64,000 nt of DNA from Iris pallida (taxonomy: Eukaryota > Streptophyta > Magnoliopsida > Asparagales > Iridaceae). The stretch spans positions 20,857,818 through 20,921,817 of the forward strand of contig JANAVB010031417.1 of the NCBI GenBank assembly GCA_029216955.1, given 5' to 3'. Positions 10,690-22,300 of this stretch are shown one piece after another. The notes under the pieces were generated by a model. The model worked only from the letters and a program-made list of their open reading frames with translations, made no database searches and was not told the origin of the DNA. A program made the translations under genes and the position numbers. Position 1 is the first letter of the stretch; every line of letters starts with the position of its first letter.

Positions 10690-13437
10690 ATGCCTGATAA
10701 AGATGAGCCTTTGTTTGCTTCTGCCAATATGACCTCTCGGGATGCTGGGGGTAGAGTTGATAGTCCAGATGGAGTATATAGAAATACCAGAGCAAGAGTC
10801 CTGGCCTCTAGTCAAAGAAATTTGATCTCTGAAGATGATTCTGAATTTCTTGGAGAATCTAACTTCCCACCTCTTCCTACTGGGGGTAGTTCTCCTATAA
10901 TTGACTTTGATGCACAAAGCAATGATTCAGAACAAACAACATCTACCAGTTCATCAATAATTCCTCGTACAGTCACGACTTATATGGTTGATGGGAATAC
11001 TGATGAACCTTCTTCTTCCTTGACTCCTCAAGATCAAAGAATTGCTTCTTTGGAACAACAAATGAAGTCTATGGCTGATACTATGAAGTCGATGTATGAA
11101 CTCATGGCAACACAGATGCAAAATCGACAGACTGTACCAGATGCCATACCAACTGACACTGATATGAGTCCAGTACAAGTTCCTCCAGCAGTACAATCTA
11201 ATACTCCTGGACCAGCTCAACCAAACCCTAGTCTCTCTGGAGCTGGGGGTAGTGCTTACAATGCTGTTCCTCCTCCCAACTATTCTCTACAAGTTACAAC
11301 TCCACAATCTTCTGGAATTGTTAATGAAGAATTGAGGAATCTCAAAACTCAATTCGAGGCATTCAAACAGAAAGATGGTTTACAAAGGTTAGGCATCAAA
11401 CAACCTTATCCGATAGAATGGAAGCAAGTATCATATCCTCCTAAATACAAGCCTCCTACTATCTCATTCTATGATGGAACCACTTCTCCAAGTCAGTTCA
11501 TTAATCACTTTGAAGTGATGACTGATCAGCTGCAACCAAGCGACGCCCTCCTTACTCGGGTGTTTGTTGGATGTCTCAAGGGAACGGCTTATGAATGGTA
11601 TAGAAGTCTCCTAGATGGGAGCATTACCTCATTTTCCGGTTTCAAACAGATGTTTCTTGAACGGTTCTATGAAGGGCTCAATGACATGACTATGTCTGCT
11701 CTTATTAGAATCAAGCAGAAAAATAATAAAACTACAGAAGAGTACATTGAACGGTTTCGAAGAGAAGCTCTGAAGATGCCTCTTGGAACTCCTGATGCTG
11801 TCACCATCGACACATGCAAATCAAACTTGTTGCCAATCATTAGCATGTGGACAGGATCCACTCAATTCCAAGACTGGCCTTCTTTCATAGTTAGTGCTAA
11901 GGCCGCAGAAATTAGTGCTGAAACCTTCAAAGGTTTAGGAGTACAGATGACTCCTAAAGAAACAGGTCAAGGTACTAACAATAAAAACAATGCTCGCAAG
12001 GAAAAAGAAACTCTTGAAGTTAATTTTCAGAGCAAAGATGCATCAACTGTTCAAACCTCTCCTACAACTCAACAACCAAGAACACCTCGCCCCAAAGAAG
12101 AATATTCTTTCGATGACGACGATGTCCTTGGTATCTTTGAATGTCTGCTGAAAGGTAATAAGATACAATTACCTGAGATCAAGAAACCTGATGAAGCTGG
12201 TAAAACAGATCATCCCAAATACTGTCTATATCACAGAATGCTGGGTCATACAATTCGTACATGTTATGTACTGAAAGGAAAGATCCAAGAAATGATTAAA
12301 TCTGGAGCTATCTCTCTTACTCCAAAAGAGAAGACCGTCACCTCCAACGTCGTCTCTATGCAATTTGGAGATTTCCCTCCTCAACTCCTTGAAAGTGGGA
12401 TCGTTCCTATTCCCAAGGCAACTCTTGACATAGTGAATCTTCCTCCTCCACGGTCTGAAGGATTAGTGCCAATCACTTTGGAAACTGGAGAAATCATGTG
12501 GATCCATCCTGATCTAGTGGCAGATTTTGAATCGCCTTCTCCTCAAAAGACTACTTCTCGAAAGTCCAAGAAGGCTGGAAAGATTAAATCATGTCATATG
12601 ACTTCTCTTGGATCTATTCCTGACACAGAGCTAAAAGAGAAAGAAGAAGCACTTGTTAGTGCTACTCGAACGGGAAAACCTTATCTAAAGGATTATTCCA
12701 AAAATCCTGAGGATCCTCTTGATATCCCTCCAGCTGATAAAGATGCTTCTAATGTTCCTCCTGAAGAAGAATCATCCACTGAACCTATTCCTCCCAAGCC
12801 TACAGCTCTGGAGAAAGGCAAACAACAGGCTCGGTTTGATAAGCCAATCAAGAAGTCCTCTCCTCTTGGACTTCAGAAGCCTTATAATTTTGACATTTTA
12901 GCTCAGCTTGCTAATACTCTAGCTAGAATATCCCTCTTTGAAGTTCTACGTCTTTCCAAAGAGACTCGGGAGACATTAAGTGAAGCACTTCTACAAGCTG
13001 ACTCTTGTCTTGCACAATTGAAGAAGCCAGATGCAGAACCTGCCACTTGCTTACATTACAACAGTGTATTGGAAATTATCCCAAATATCACCTTTACACA
13101 AGATGACATGCTATTGGAGGATAATCGACATGATCGGCCTCTCTACTACACCGGTTATATCGATACAATGAAGATAGATCGTATCCTCATTGATCCAGGG
13201 TCTGCTATAAGCATAATGCCAAAAAGTCTGTTGGATGAACTAAAAATCCCTCTTCACAAGCTCTCTAAGACGGTTACTACTATCCCGGGATTTAATCAAA
13301 GCCGAAGCGAGCCTTTGGAAAAGATTCATCTGAAGCTTCAGATAGGCGATTTCAGATCCAAAGTCACTTTCTATGTGATCGAGATCGTGGGATCCTATAA
13401 TCTTTTTCTGGGGAGGCCCTTTCTTCATGAAAAATAA
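10690..13437 (+). CDS. gag-pro: Element B gag and protease
   Basis: A 915-residue frame. Residues about 100-140 look like a coiled coil (QRIASLEQQMKSMADTMKSM). The gag core is about 245-400 (SFYDGTTSPSQFINHF, EWYRSL, FKQMFLERFYEGL). A C-X3-H-X4-H-X4-C zinc region typical of Tat/Athila gag lies near 510 (CLYHRMLGHTIRTC). The protease near 834 has LIDPGSAISIMP, where DPGS stands for the usual DSGA/DTGA, as in some Tat elements, then FLGRPFLHE. The frame ends at 13437 in an A-rich run; the conserved continuation is in another frame, so this stop comes from a one-base indel rather than a natural end. Confidence 0.88.
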   Translation: MPDKDEPLFASANMTSRDAGGRVDSPDGVYRNTRARVLASSQRNLISEDDSEFLGESNFPPLPTGGSSPIIDFDAQSNDSEQTTSTSSSIIPRTVTTYMVDGNTDEPSSSLTPQDQRIASLEQQMKSMADTMKSMYELMATQMQNRQTVPDAIPTDTDMSPVQVPPAVQSNTPGPAQPNPSLSGAGGSAYNAVPPPNYSLQVTTPQSSGIVNEELRNLKTQFEAFKQKDGLQRLGIKQPYPIEWKQVSYPPKYKPPTISFYDGTTSPSQFINHFEVMTDQLQPSDALLTRVFVGCLKGTAYEWYRSLLDGSITSFSGFKQMFLERFYEGLNDMTMSALIRIKQKNNKTTEEYIERFRREALKMPLGTPDAVTIDTCKSNLLPIISMWTGSTQFQDWPSFIVSAKAAEISAETFKGLGVQMTPKETGQGTNNKNNARKEKETLEVNFQSKDASTVQTSPTTQQPRTPRPKEEYSFDDDDVLGIFECLLKGNKIQLPEIKKPDEAGKTDHPKYCLYHRMLGHTIRTCYVLKGKIQEMIKSGAISLTPKEKTVTSNVVSMQFGDFPPQLLESGIVPIPKATLDIVNLPPPRSEGLVPITLETGEIMWIHPDLVADFESPSPQKTTSRKSKKAGKIKSCHMTSLGSIPDTELKEKEEALVSATRTGKPYLKDYSKNPEDPLDIPPADKDASNVPPEEESSTEPIPPKPTALEKGKQQARFDKPIKKSSPLGLQKPYNFDILAQLANTLARISLFEVLRLSKETRETLSEALLQADSCLAQLKKPDAEPATCLHYNSVLEIIPNITFTQDDMLLEDNRHDRPLYYTGYIDTMKIDRILIDPGSAISIMPKSLLDELKIPLHKLSKTVTTIPGFNQSRSEPLEKIHLKLQIGDFRSKVTFYVIEIVGSYNLFLGRPFLHEK

Positions 13438-16233
13438 TGTGGTGCCTTCTACTCTTCATCAGTGTTTTAAATATATTGATAGCAATGGAAGAGTACAAAA
13501 AGAAGTTGCTGATATAAATCCCTTCCATGGGGTTGAAGCTTATTTCAATGATTCCCGAATGTACAAAGAAGAGTATACAAGGGTTATACAAGCTATGGAG
13601 AAAGAGGATTCACAAAGTGAGACCTTAATAATTCCTGTTAAAGGTCGAACTATTCAGCAACAATCTCCCAAACTCTCTGAAGAAGGTTCTTTCATCATTC
13701 CGGTGAGTGGACGGATTTCTCCGTTACCTCAGTCATTTGCTCAAGACACAATGATTATTCCTGTCAGTGGGCGTACTGTAATTCCTGCATCTCCACATAT
13801 GAAACAGGATACTCTGCTAATTCCAGTTGGAGGGCGGATTATTCTTCTATCTCAAATTTCAAGGGAGCTCACCTCTTCTGAGCCATTTGTTATCAATCTT
13901 AATCGAAACAACGCTTCTTCTCGTTCTTCTTCTCCCCCTTTAGTCATTGACTTGGCTAAAATCTCTAAGGCTCAGCCTTCTCCCAATGTAAATACTGCTG
14001 CTTTTACATTTAATAAAAAGTCTCCATCTTTGCAGTATGCTGATGTGTGTAATTATGTTCATAGTTATTTACATTTGTTAGATGACTTGAACGCAATAAC
14101 CATAGGGATTGTACAGACTGTTCATACAGATGTATCCCTAGAACCTGTACAATCTTCATACTTTCTAGTTCCCAGCAGAAAGCCAGGAGACATTCCAATA
14201 TTCTTCTATAAAGGGCCCCAAAGTCCTTCTGATTTAGAAGATGAAGACAAAAATGATGACACTGGAAGATTACAACTACGTCGTTATAGTCAGCAATCTA
14301 AAGACATCATCAAAAATATGGGCTATGACTTCAGGACTGGCCTCAATAGTGGAAAGGAAAGAAAAATGCCTGTTCGTATTCCTCCTCTGAAATATGGAAG
14401 GACGAAATGCGGACTGGGCTATATAGCTCCTACTCCTTTTATCAATATTATCCATGAAGATCCCGAGTCTGACGAAGATAAGAGATCTGATTCTTCTAGT
14501 ACCACTTCTTGGGATTCCGATACAAGTATCGGGGACTTCTACTACAACATTCTGTCTTCCAACATGGTTTTCATTGACCATTCTGAAGAAAGTGATGAAG
14601 ACGAAGAAGAGTTTGAAATCTCACCTGAATCGAAACAATGGGCCCAAAGATTAGATAATCAATGGGAGTTCCGTTTCGAGCAAAAAGAACCTCCGACTGA
14701 AGACAAACTTGTTCAAATAGATGTTGGTGAAGAGGGATCTCCCAAACCAATATTCATTAGTGAAAGTCTTTCTGAACCTGATAAGCAAGACATGATCAAA
14801 CTCATTCGTGACTACATCGACATCTTCGCTTGGAGTTATGAAGATATGCCAGGACTTGATCCACAAATTGCAACTCACAAGCTCAATATCTTGCCGAATG
14901 TCAAACCGGTCAAACAATAACAGCGACGATTTCGTCCAGATATTATGGATGCAATTGAAGTTGAAGTCAATAAAGTCATAACCTCCGGGTTTATTAGAGA
15001 GGAGCAACATCCCGATTGGGTGGCTAACATAGTTCCTGTCCTTAAAAAGACTGGCAAGGTCAGAGTATGCATAGACTTCCGCGATCTCAATGCGGCATGC
15101 CCTAAAGACGAATTCCCTCTACCAATCACTGATGTCATGATTGATAATACCTGTGGATTTGAGCGGATGTCATTCATGGACGGGTATTCTGGATACAATC
15201 AGATTAAAATGTTTTCAGATGACGAGAAGCACACTTCTTTCAGAACGCCGATCGGTACATACTGTTATACAGTTATGCCATTCGGTCTCAAGAATGCAGG
15301 AGCAACTTATCAACGAGCTATGAGCACTATATTCTGTGAACATTTGCGGAAAATAGTCGAATGCTATGTTGATGATATTGCAGTCAAAAGTCGACAAAAG
15401 GAAGATCATATCCAAGATTTGAAGCCTATATTTGATCTAATGCGTAAACATCAATTAAAGATGAACCCTACTAAGTCCTTCTTAGGCGTCTCTAGTGGTA
15501 AATTTCTCGGCTTCGTCATTACCTCTAAAGGTATACACGTGGATCCCGAGAAGATCAAAGCCATCCAAGAGATGCGTCCTCCACGCACCTTAAAAGAGCT
15601 ACGAGGATTTCAAGGAAGGATCGCTTATATCAGGAGATTCATCTCTAATTTATCAGGACGCTGCAGACCATTCAACAAACTTATGAAGAAAGGAGTTTTT
15701 TTTGTCTGGAATAATGAATGTCAGAAAGCATTCGATGATATAAAACAATATCTGATGAGCCCTCCAGTATTGGTACCTCCCGTTTCAGGAATTCCATTTC
15801 TCCTATATACTCGAGCAATGAGTCATTCATTGGGTACATTACTCGCTCAAAAGAATCAAAATGGTCATGAACAAGCCATCTACTATCTCAGTCGTACTAT
15901 GACCGGAGCTGAACCTCGATATTCACCGGTCGAAAAAGAATGTCTAGCCTTGATGTTCGCTGTTCAAAAGACACGACATTATAGCATTGGCCAGACTATT
16001 CATGTCATCTCCAGGATCAATCCTATATGGATCATGATGAAGAAACCCAGTGTTTTGAATTCTCGATTAGCTAACTGGGGAATCCTACTTGCACAGTATG
16101 ACATGCATTATATTCCTCAGAAGTCAGTCAAAGGACAAGCTTTAGCTAATTTTCTGGCTGCTCATTCAATTTCAGAAGATTCAAAACTCTATGACGAAAT
16201 TCCAGATGAAGTCCTAGATTCAAACCAAATTGC
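13427..16233 (+). pseudogene. pol: Element B pol part 1: linker, RT and RNase H
   Basis: Overlaps the gag-protease frame by 11 bp, a frameshift. A 400-residue linker holds four repeats of about 21 residues with core IIPV(S/K)GR (13625-13860) and acidic stretches. Then come the Tat-type RT entrance FAWSYEDMPGLDP (near 14830), RT (VCIDFRDLNAACPKDEFPLP; the catalytic block reads CYVDDIAVKS near 15365) and RNase H with the LANWGILLAQYD block near 16070. An in-frame TAA at 14918 interrupts it just before RT. C cuts it at 16233; the frame resumes exactly at 27040 when C and one duplication copy are left out. Confidence 0.9.
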
Positions 16234-19206
16234 TGTGAAACCCATAATTTTAGTTTACAATTTTATATTTAATTGCTAGATTTAAATTAATTTTTGGAAT
16301 AATGCTAGAATAATATTAGTTAAGTGTAAATTATTTTAAAAATTAATTAACATGGAAATTTTGTTGTAGGGCCAGACCGATCATAAAATGCAACTTAAAC
16401 TATATTAAAATAAATATTGACTATTGTTAAATAAATTCATGGAGGGCCAAGAGTTTTAATTACCTATTAATTCATTAAAGCCTAAATCCATTAAGCTTTT
16501 TTAAGCATCAACTATTTTATTCAAAACTTTATTCTAAATGAGAAGCCTATATTAAAGCCCACCCTTTTTCCTAAACCCAATAGCCCATTAAGCATACTCT
16601 TAAACCATTAGTCCTTAGCATGCATCAGAATGAATGTTTCCATTCATTAGGCCATTCATTGTATAATTTTTTTCTCTCTCCCTTAAAGTTTCTGTTGGAG
16701 AACCGAAAGAATTTCGGTTGTGGCCGACCCCTTGAGTTCCAAACCGACGCCGGCGACCGTCGGGATTCTGAACGGCCGGAGACCCTCGGCCTTCCCTACC
16801 CTGGTAACCTCCCTCTACTCCTCCCTATAAAGAGGTTCTCCACTTCTCCATCTCCATCACCATCTCAAATTTTTCCCAAATTTCTGAGAAAAAAAAAGTT
16901 CTAGATCTATTACTCTGGCAAGCTTTTCCGGCGAACTCGAGCCGATCCACCCCTTCCCGGAGTTTCAGGGCCGCCCCCTTTCCGGCGCATCTCCCCGGCG
17001 AGATCCCGAGGCCGGCGCCTCTTTCCAGCGGCCCCTTCGCCGATCCGCGCGGCCCCGCGCCACCGGCGCCGCTCCCTGTGGCCGCCGCCCGTACCCGCGT
17101 TGACCCGATCCCGGTTCGACGATCCCCTGACACCGGCGTTTGTTTTCGGTGACGGCCATCCATTCCGAGTTTTCTGCGGTTCCGTTTCGGTTTCGGTACA
17201 CTCTGACCCAATGATTTTATTTACCTGTCTATGATGAACTGGTCCAACCCAATTCCAGTGGGAATTCGAGATTTCCAGCAATGTAACGATTACGTTACCA
17301 ATTTTGTTTTCCGAAATTTCCTCGGAAATAGTTGCTGTTGCTTGCTTCTGGATATATTTGAGTTTTTCAGAAGAAGCTCTGGAGAATGATTAGATTTCTT
17401 GGATTTGTGTTTCCTTTCAATCTCAGAGTTTCCGAAATTGGTATCGGAAAGTTTTCGATATTGCTTTCGGAAAGCTTTCTCTTTCTATGTTCTGTGGCTT
17501 GTTTGCTGTTGGTTTCAGTTCTTTGGTTACATGAGTTCGGATTATTTCCTTGGAGAGAGTTCTGTTGAGTTTAAAAAAAAAATGATTCTGGCTTTGGTTT
17601 TGTTAGTATATTGTTCTGTTGAAACTTTGGTTGAAGTTTAATATGTTGATTTGGGTTTTTGGAAAATAATATTCTGTGGTATATATATATAAATTGGAGT
17701 TTCGGAGTTATTTTGCAGGTTTTACGGCGCATTCCCAGTTTTTGGGTTGACCGAAAACAGAGGGAGTGCTGCAAAATTTTTTGGGAAAAATAATAAAATG
17801 ATTTTAAAAATGATTTTCGATATAAAAAAAAATGTTATAATATTTTTGGGCGACGACCTTACGGTCACTGGGCCCCAGCGAAATGCAAACGCACCGGTTC
17901 GACCGGACGTTGAGGCAGAGTAGCTAAACGTGAAGACTGGACCAGAGTCTGAGACTCACAATATTTTTCTATAATTTAAATTAGGAATTGTAGATTTATT
18001 ATTATTTAATTTTGAGACTAACCATTTTTCGTCTTATTTAAATTCATGTAAATCGGGTTGTAAGGGCATAAGCCCAATTACTTGTCCATGCTGTGAAGAT
18101 GTAATAATTAGATTTTATTTTTCTGGATGTGTTAGTATAACGTAAATGTTAGAATAACTATAATATATTAGTTGAGAAATTAGTGATTTCCCACTTATTA
18201 ATCAAATAATAATTTTATGTATAAACTACAAGTTTTAACAACTTAAATGGTAATTACAAGTTTTCCTGAAAAGCAAAATAAAATTGAATTTCTAAAGAAC
18301 AACTCATTAGTAAATGTTGTGTTAGTTAGTTAACAATTAAAACTGACTAGGAAAGACAAATAGAGATTGCAACTAGACAACTTGTAAATGTTTCTGAAAC
18401 AAGTTCCCGGAAATGTAGGATTTCAAGGAAGAGCGTGACTTACCAAATACCGAAGTACCAACTCTTCAAACCCGAAAATTAAGACAAGTACATTTTGTGT
18501 AGATTTACAATTTTCTTAGCAATCTTTTCATTGCATATTTTAACCACTGTTCAAACACGAAACTCCTTCGGGAGTACTGATTATACTGTTGGGGACTGGG
18601 GGAGTAGAGTAGTGGATATGACCAAATCCAAACTTAGGATAATGAATGTATTAGCTTTCCCCTCTTCACACGGGGACAAGCCATACCGTATCGCTAGGAT
18701 ACTATTGTAACCCAAACCGGTCATATTCATTACCTATTCACATCACTATATTGTACTATTTCAAAACTGTTCATCTTTAAATTGTTTAAAAGTACATGTC
18801 ATAAATTGTTATTTTAATTGTTAAAGTTTGCATGAATTGTACTTTGCTCCTTTCCTGACTGGATCCCCGTAGGTACTCCTGACGACATAGAGCTGATGAT
18901 CAGTAGCTACTACGATTCCGACTTGTATCCGACGGTACTTCCACCTGAGGAGGATGATGTGGCGTCAACTTAGATGCTACTTAGAAATTAAGAATTTTTA
19001 GTTGCTCTTTTAATTCCAGTTTATGAGCCTTGTATTCAGAACAAGTTTTTAATTATCGCTAAATAAAAGTTGTGGCAATTATCAGTTTCAATTTTGTTGT
19101 TGATTTACCTGCAAATGGGATTACAGCTTACTGCCGCCGTCTCATCAACGGTGCAGGCTGGGCATGATCCGATTCGACCCAAGTATTTGGGGACCGGGTC
19201 GTGACA
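16234..19206 (+). repeat. 5' LTR of element C
   Basis: Begins TGTGAAACCC and ends GGGTCGTGACA. Layout: an A/T-rich start, a CCGAAAG-AATTTCGG hairpin near 16703, a G+C-rich block (about 16720-17160), a TATA box at 16826 and an A/T-rich U5 with a small hairpin at 19131-19151. ORFs in the G+C-rich block and the 71-codon frame at 18495 recur in the other LTR only because the LTRs are copies. Confidence 0.95.
16826..16832 (+). promoter_or_regulatory. TATA box of C LTR
   Basis: CCCTATAAAGAGG followed by a CT-rich stretch (16840-16865), the usual arrangement of a plant LTR promoter. The 3' LTR copy is at 24655. Confidence 0.65.
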
Positions 19207-19233
19207 TGTTTTTAGTGGTGGCCCATGCAGGTC
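19207..19233 (+). other. Putative primer-binding region of C
   Basis: TGTTTTTAG then TGGTGGCCCATGCAGGTC from 19216, nine bases after the LTR; same non-canonical core as A, E and F. Confidence 0.55.
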
Positions 19234-19393
19234 TTTAATATCAACAACTTAGGAAAACCTAGGAAACAGTTAGAACACTAGAACATCAAATTGTCACAAC
19301 ATAGGACCGATATATATACATATTATTATTAAATATTTTTTTTACTATAGATAGGCTACCTTGCTTATGTTTTTATCCTAAAACTTCCAGAGA

Positions 19394-22300
19394 ATGACCA
19401 CTGACAATACCAACCCTGCTGGCGATAGGATGTCAACACCTGACCATACCCCACCTCCCCAATCAAGTCCGGATCCTACACCTCGGCAGCTGGCCGACCG
19501 TCCCCACAATACAACAATGGATCCATCATCTTCTCGGACGGAGATGCAACCTCCTGTGGTTACGCCTAATCCAGCTGCCCCACCGGTACCTGTGGACCCC
19601 ACTGACCTCATCAGTCTGCTTAGAGGAGTGCTAGAAGCTCAGAGAACTCAAGCTGAAGCTCATCGCGAGCAGACGGCTATTATGAAGGAAGGCATGGAGA
19701 ATGCCCACAATGTGGCAATGGCTGCATTGGAAAGAGGAGAAGCAGCTCAACAGGAACCAAGACCTGCCAAGGTGGGCGATATTGAGAGCTTTAAGAAGCA
19801 GAACCCTCGACCTTTCAAGGGTACCGAGGGAATTGTCTATGCTAATGAATGGCTTGACAATATGGAGCGTCTTCTGAGCGTCGCTCGACTTCCAGAAGAC
19901 CTCAAGGCTGAAGCAGTGGGACTTCAACTGCAGAATGTAGCTAGCACCTGGTATCGAAATGAACCCCGACTCTAGGATAGACAGGTTGACTGGGACACTT
20001 TCAAGAGGTTGTTCCAGAGGAAGTTCTTCCCAACTTCTGAGATGCGGGAGATGGAGCGACAATTCCAGAACCTGAAGCAAGGCACTATGACTGTTGGAGA
20101 GTATGCGGCAGAGTTCGGCCAGCTCAGCCGATTCGCCAAGAACATGGTAGCTGATCCTGCTGATCGTGCAGAACGATTCAAGTATGGACTTCGAGAAGAG
20201 ATCCGCACCCATGTGATCTCAGGCGGTGCCAAGACTTATGAGAAGATCCTGGAACGAGCACAAGACATAAAGAAGAGCCAACATGCCCGCTCGAAGAGAG
20301 ATTATCCTGGAACTAGCAACTTCCAGGGTAATCAGAAGAAGCCCAACAACAACAACAACAACAACAGGCCCCAGCATCACCAGCAAGCAAGGAATAATGA
20401 TAGAGCACCCCAGAGACAGATTCCTATCTGCGACTTTTGCAAGAGGCCGGGACATCTGGCAAACATTTGCAGGAAGAGGCTAGGACAATGCCTGATCTGT
20501 GGGTCTTCCACCCATCAAGTGAGGGACTGCCCTTTGTCAAACAACAAGACTGGAGCAAATCAACAGAAAGGACCTCTGCCCACTCAGCAGCAACAATTTG
20601 GGCAGCATCAACAGAAGACGGGGCGAGCTTTTGCCCTCACTGCAGAGGAACCAGAGCCGGAGCAGGAGCCTAATGCGGATGTCATATCAGGTTACATCTA
20701 TGTACATTCTCATCCTGCATTAGTTTTATTCGACTCTGGTGCAACACACAGTTTCATAGCAACAAAGTTTATCTCTGCACACCACATAGTTACGGGCTTT
20801 AGCAAGAGAATATGTAGGGTGATGACTGGAGGTGGACCCCTACCCATAACAGAGACCTGTAATTGCCCCATTACAATATCTGGCCATAAGTTTATAGCAC
20901 CTTTGTTGGTGATGCCCTTGCCCAACTATGATATAGTCCTTGGAATGGACTGGTTGAGTAAGCAGCATGCGCTGATAGATTGCCACAGAGGATGTGTAAT
21001 CTTCAGCCCACCTGGAGGGCCAGAGTTTGAAGTCTCTAGAGCTCCGGAGGTTATGGAGAGTATTGTCTATTCTATTACTGAAGAACCTGGACCACCCCAT
21101 CCTATCATAGTAGAATTCATGGATGTTTTTCCTGATAATCTTCCTGGGCTACCCCCAGATCGGGACATAGAATTCACTATTGATTTAGTCCCTGGCTCTC
21201 CCCCAATCTCTAAGGGATGTTATAGAGTCAACCCGAAGGAGGCCAAAGAAATGAAGGAGCAGATCAATGAACTGAAGGCTCTTGGATTCATTCGAGACGG
21301 AGCTTCACCCTGGGGAGCACCTGTTTTGTTTGTACCCAAGAAGGATGGAACGGTGCGGATGTGCATCGACTACCGGGCGCTGAACAATGTCACAATCAAG
21401 AACAAGTACCCTCTGCCCCGGATCGATGACTTATTTGACCAGTTGAGTGGAGCCAAGGTGTTTTCCAAGATTGATCTCAGGTCTGGCTATCATCAGATCA
21501 AGGTCAGGAAGGAAGACATTCCCAAAACGGCATTCAACACCAAGTATGGGCAGTTTGAATTCTTGGTCATGCCGTTTGGTCTGACGAATGCTCCTGCTGT
21601 GTTCATGAACCTTATGAACAAGGTTTTCCATGAATACTTAGACCAGTTTGTCGTCGTCTTCATTGATGACATACTGATCTATTCAAAGACGAAGGAGGAA
21701 CACGAAGAGCACCTCAGAAAAGTTCTGGAAACTTTGAGGAAGGAGAAGCTGTACGGTAAGCTATCCAAGTGTGAATTCTTTCTAGACAAAGTGGATTTTC
21801 TTGGCCATGTTGTCACAGGAGAAGGAATTTCTGTGGATCCTAAGAAGATAGCTGCTGTGGAGAAGTGGCCTACCCCAAGCTCAGTTGCTGACATCAGAAG
21901 TTTCTTGGGCTTGGCGGGCTACTATCGGAAGTTCGTGAAGGACTTTGCTAGAATTGCTGAACCTATGACAAAGCTGACTCGGAAGAATGAAGAGTTCGTC
22001 TGGACGGAGGACTGCTAAGCAGCGTTCGAGGAGTTGAAGAAGAGGCTCACTACTGCACCAATCCTTGCGCTACCCGCAGGATCCGGTGGTTTCACAATTT
22101 ATAGTGACGCCTCGGGCAAAGGACTGGGTTGCGTTCTTCAACAACATGGGAAAGTGATTGCTTATGCATCTAGGCAATTACGGACTCATAAGAAGAACTA
22201 TCCCACTCATGATCTGGAGCTTGCTGCAGTCATCTTTGCGTTGAAACTTTGGAAGCATTATCTCTATGGAGAGAGGGTGGAAATATACACGGACCACAAA

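Noticed and set aside
13400..13445. Programmed frameshift between protease and pol of B
   Set aside because: The A-run could slip, but a simple one-base indel explains it equally, and other breaks in the same pol show general decay.
16825..17281. Arg/Gly-rich ORFs on the minus strand (also at 24694-25109)
   Set aside because: They lie in the G+C-rich part of the C LTR; high G+C lowers stop frequency. Presence in both LTRs reflects copying, not selection.
18495..18710. 71-codon ORF with a hydrophobic start, repeated at 26323
   Set aside because: It is inside the LTR of C, has no homology I recognise, and its second copy is only the other LTR.
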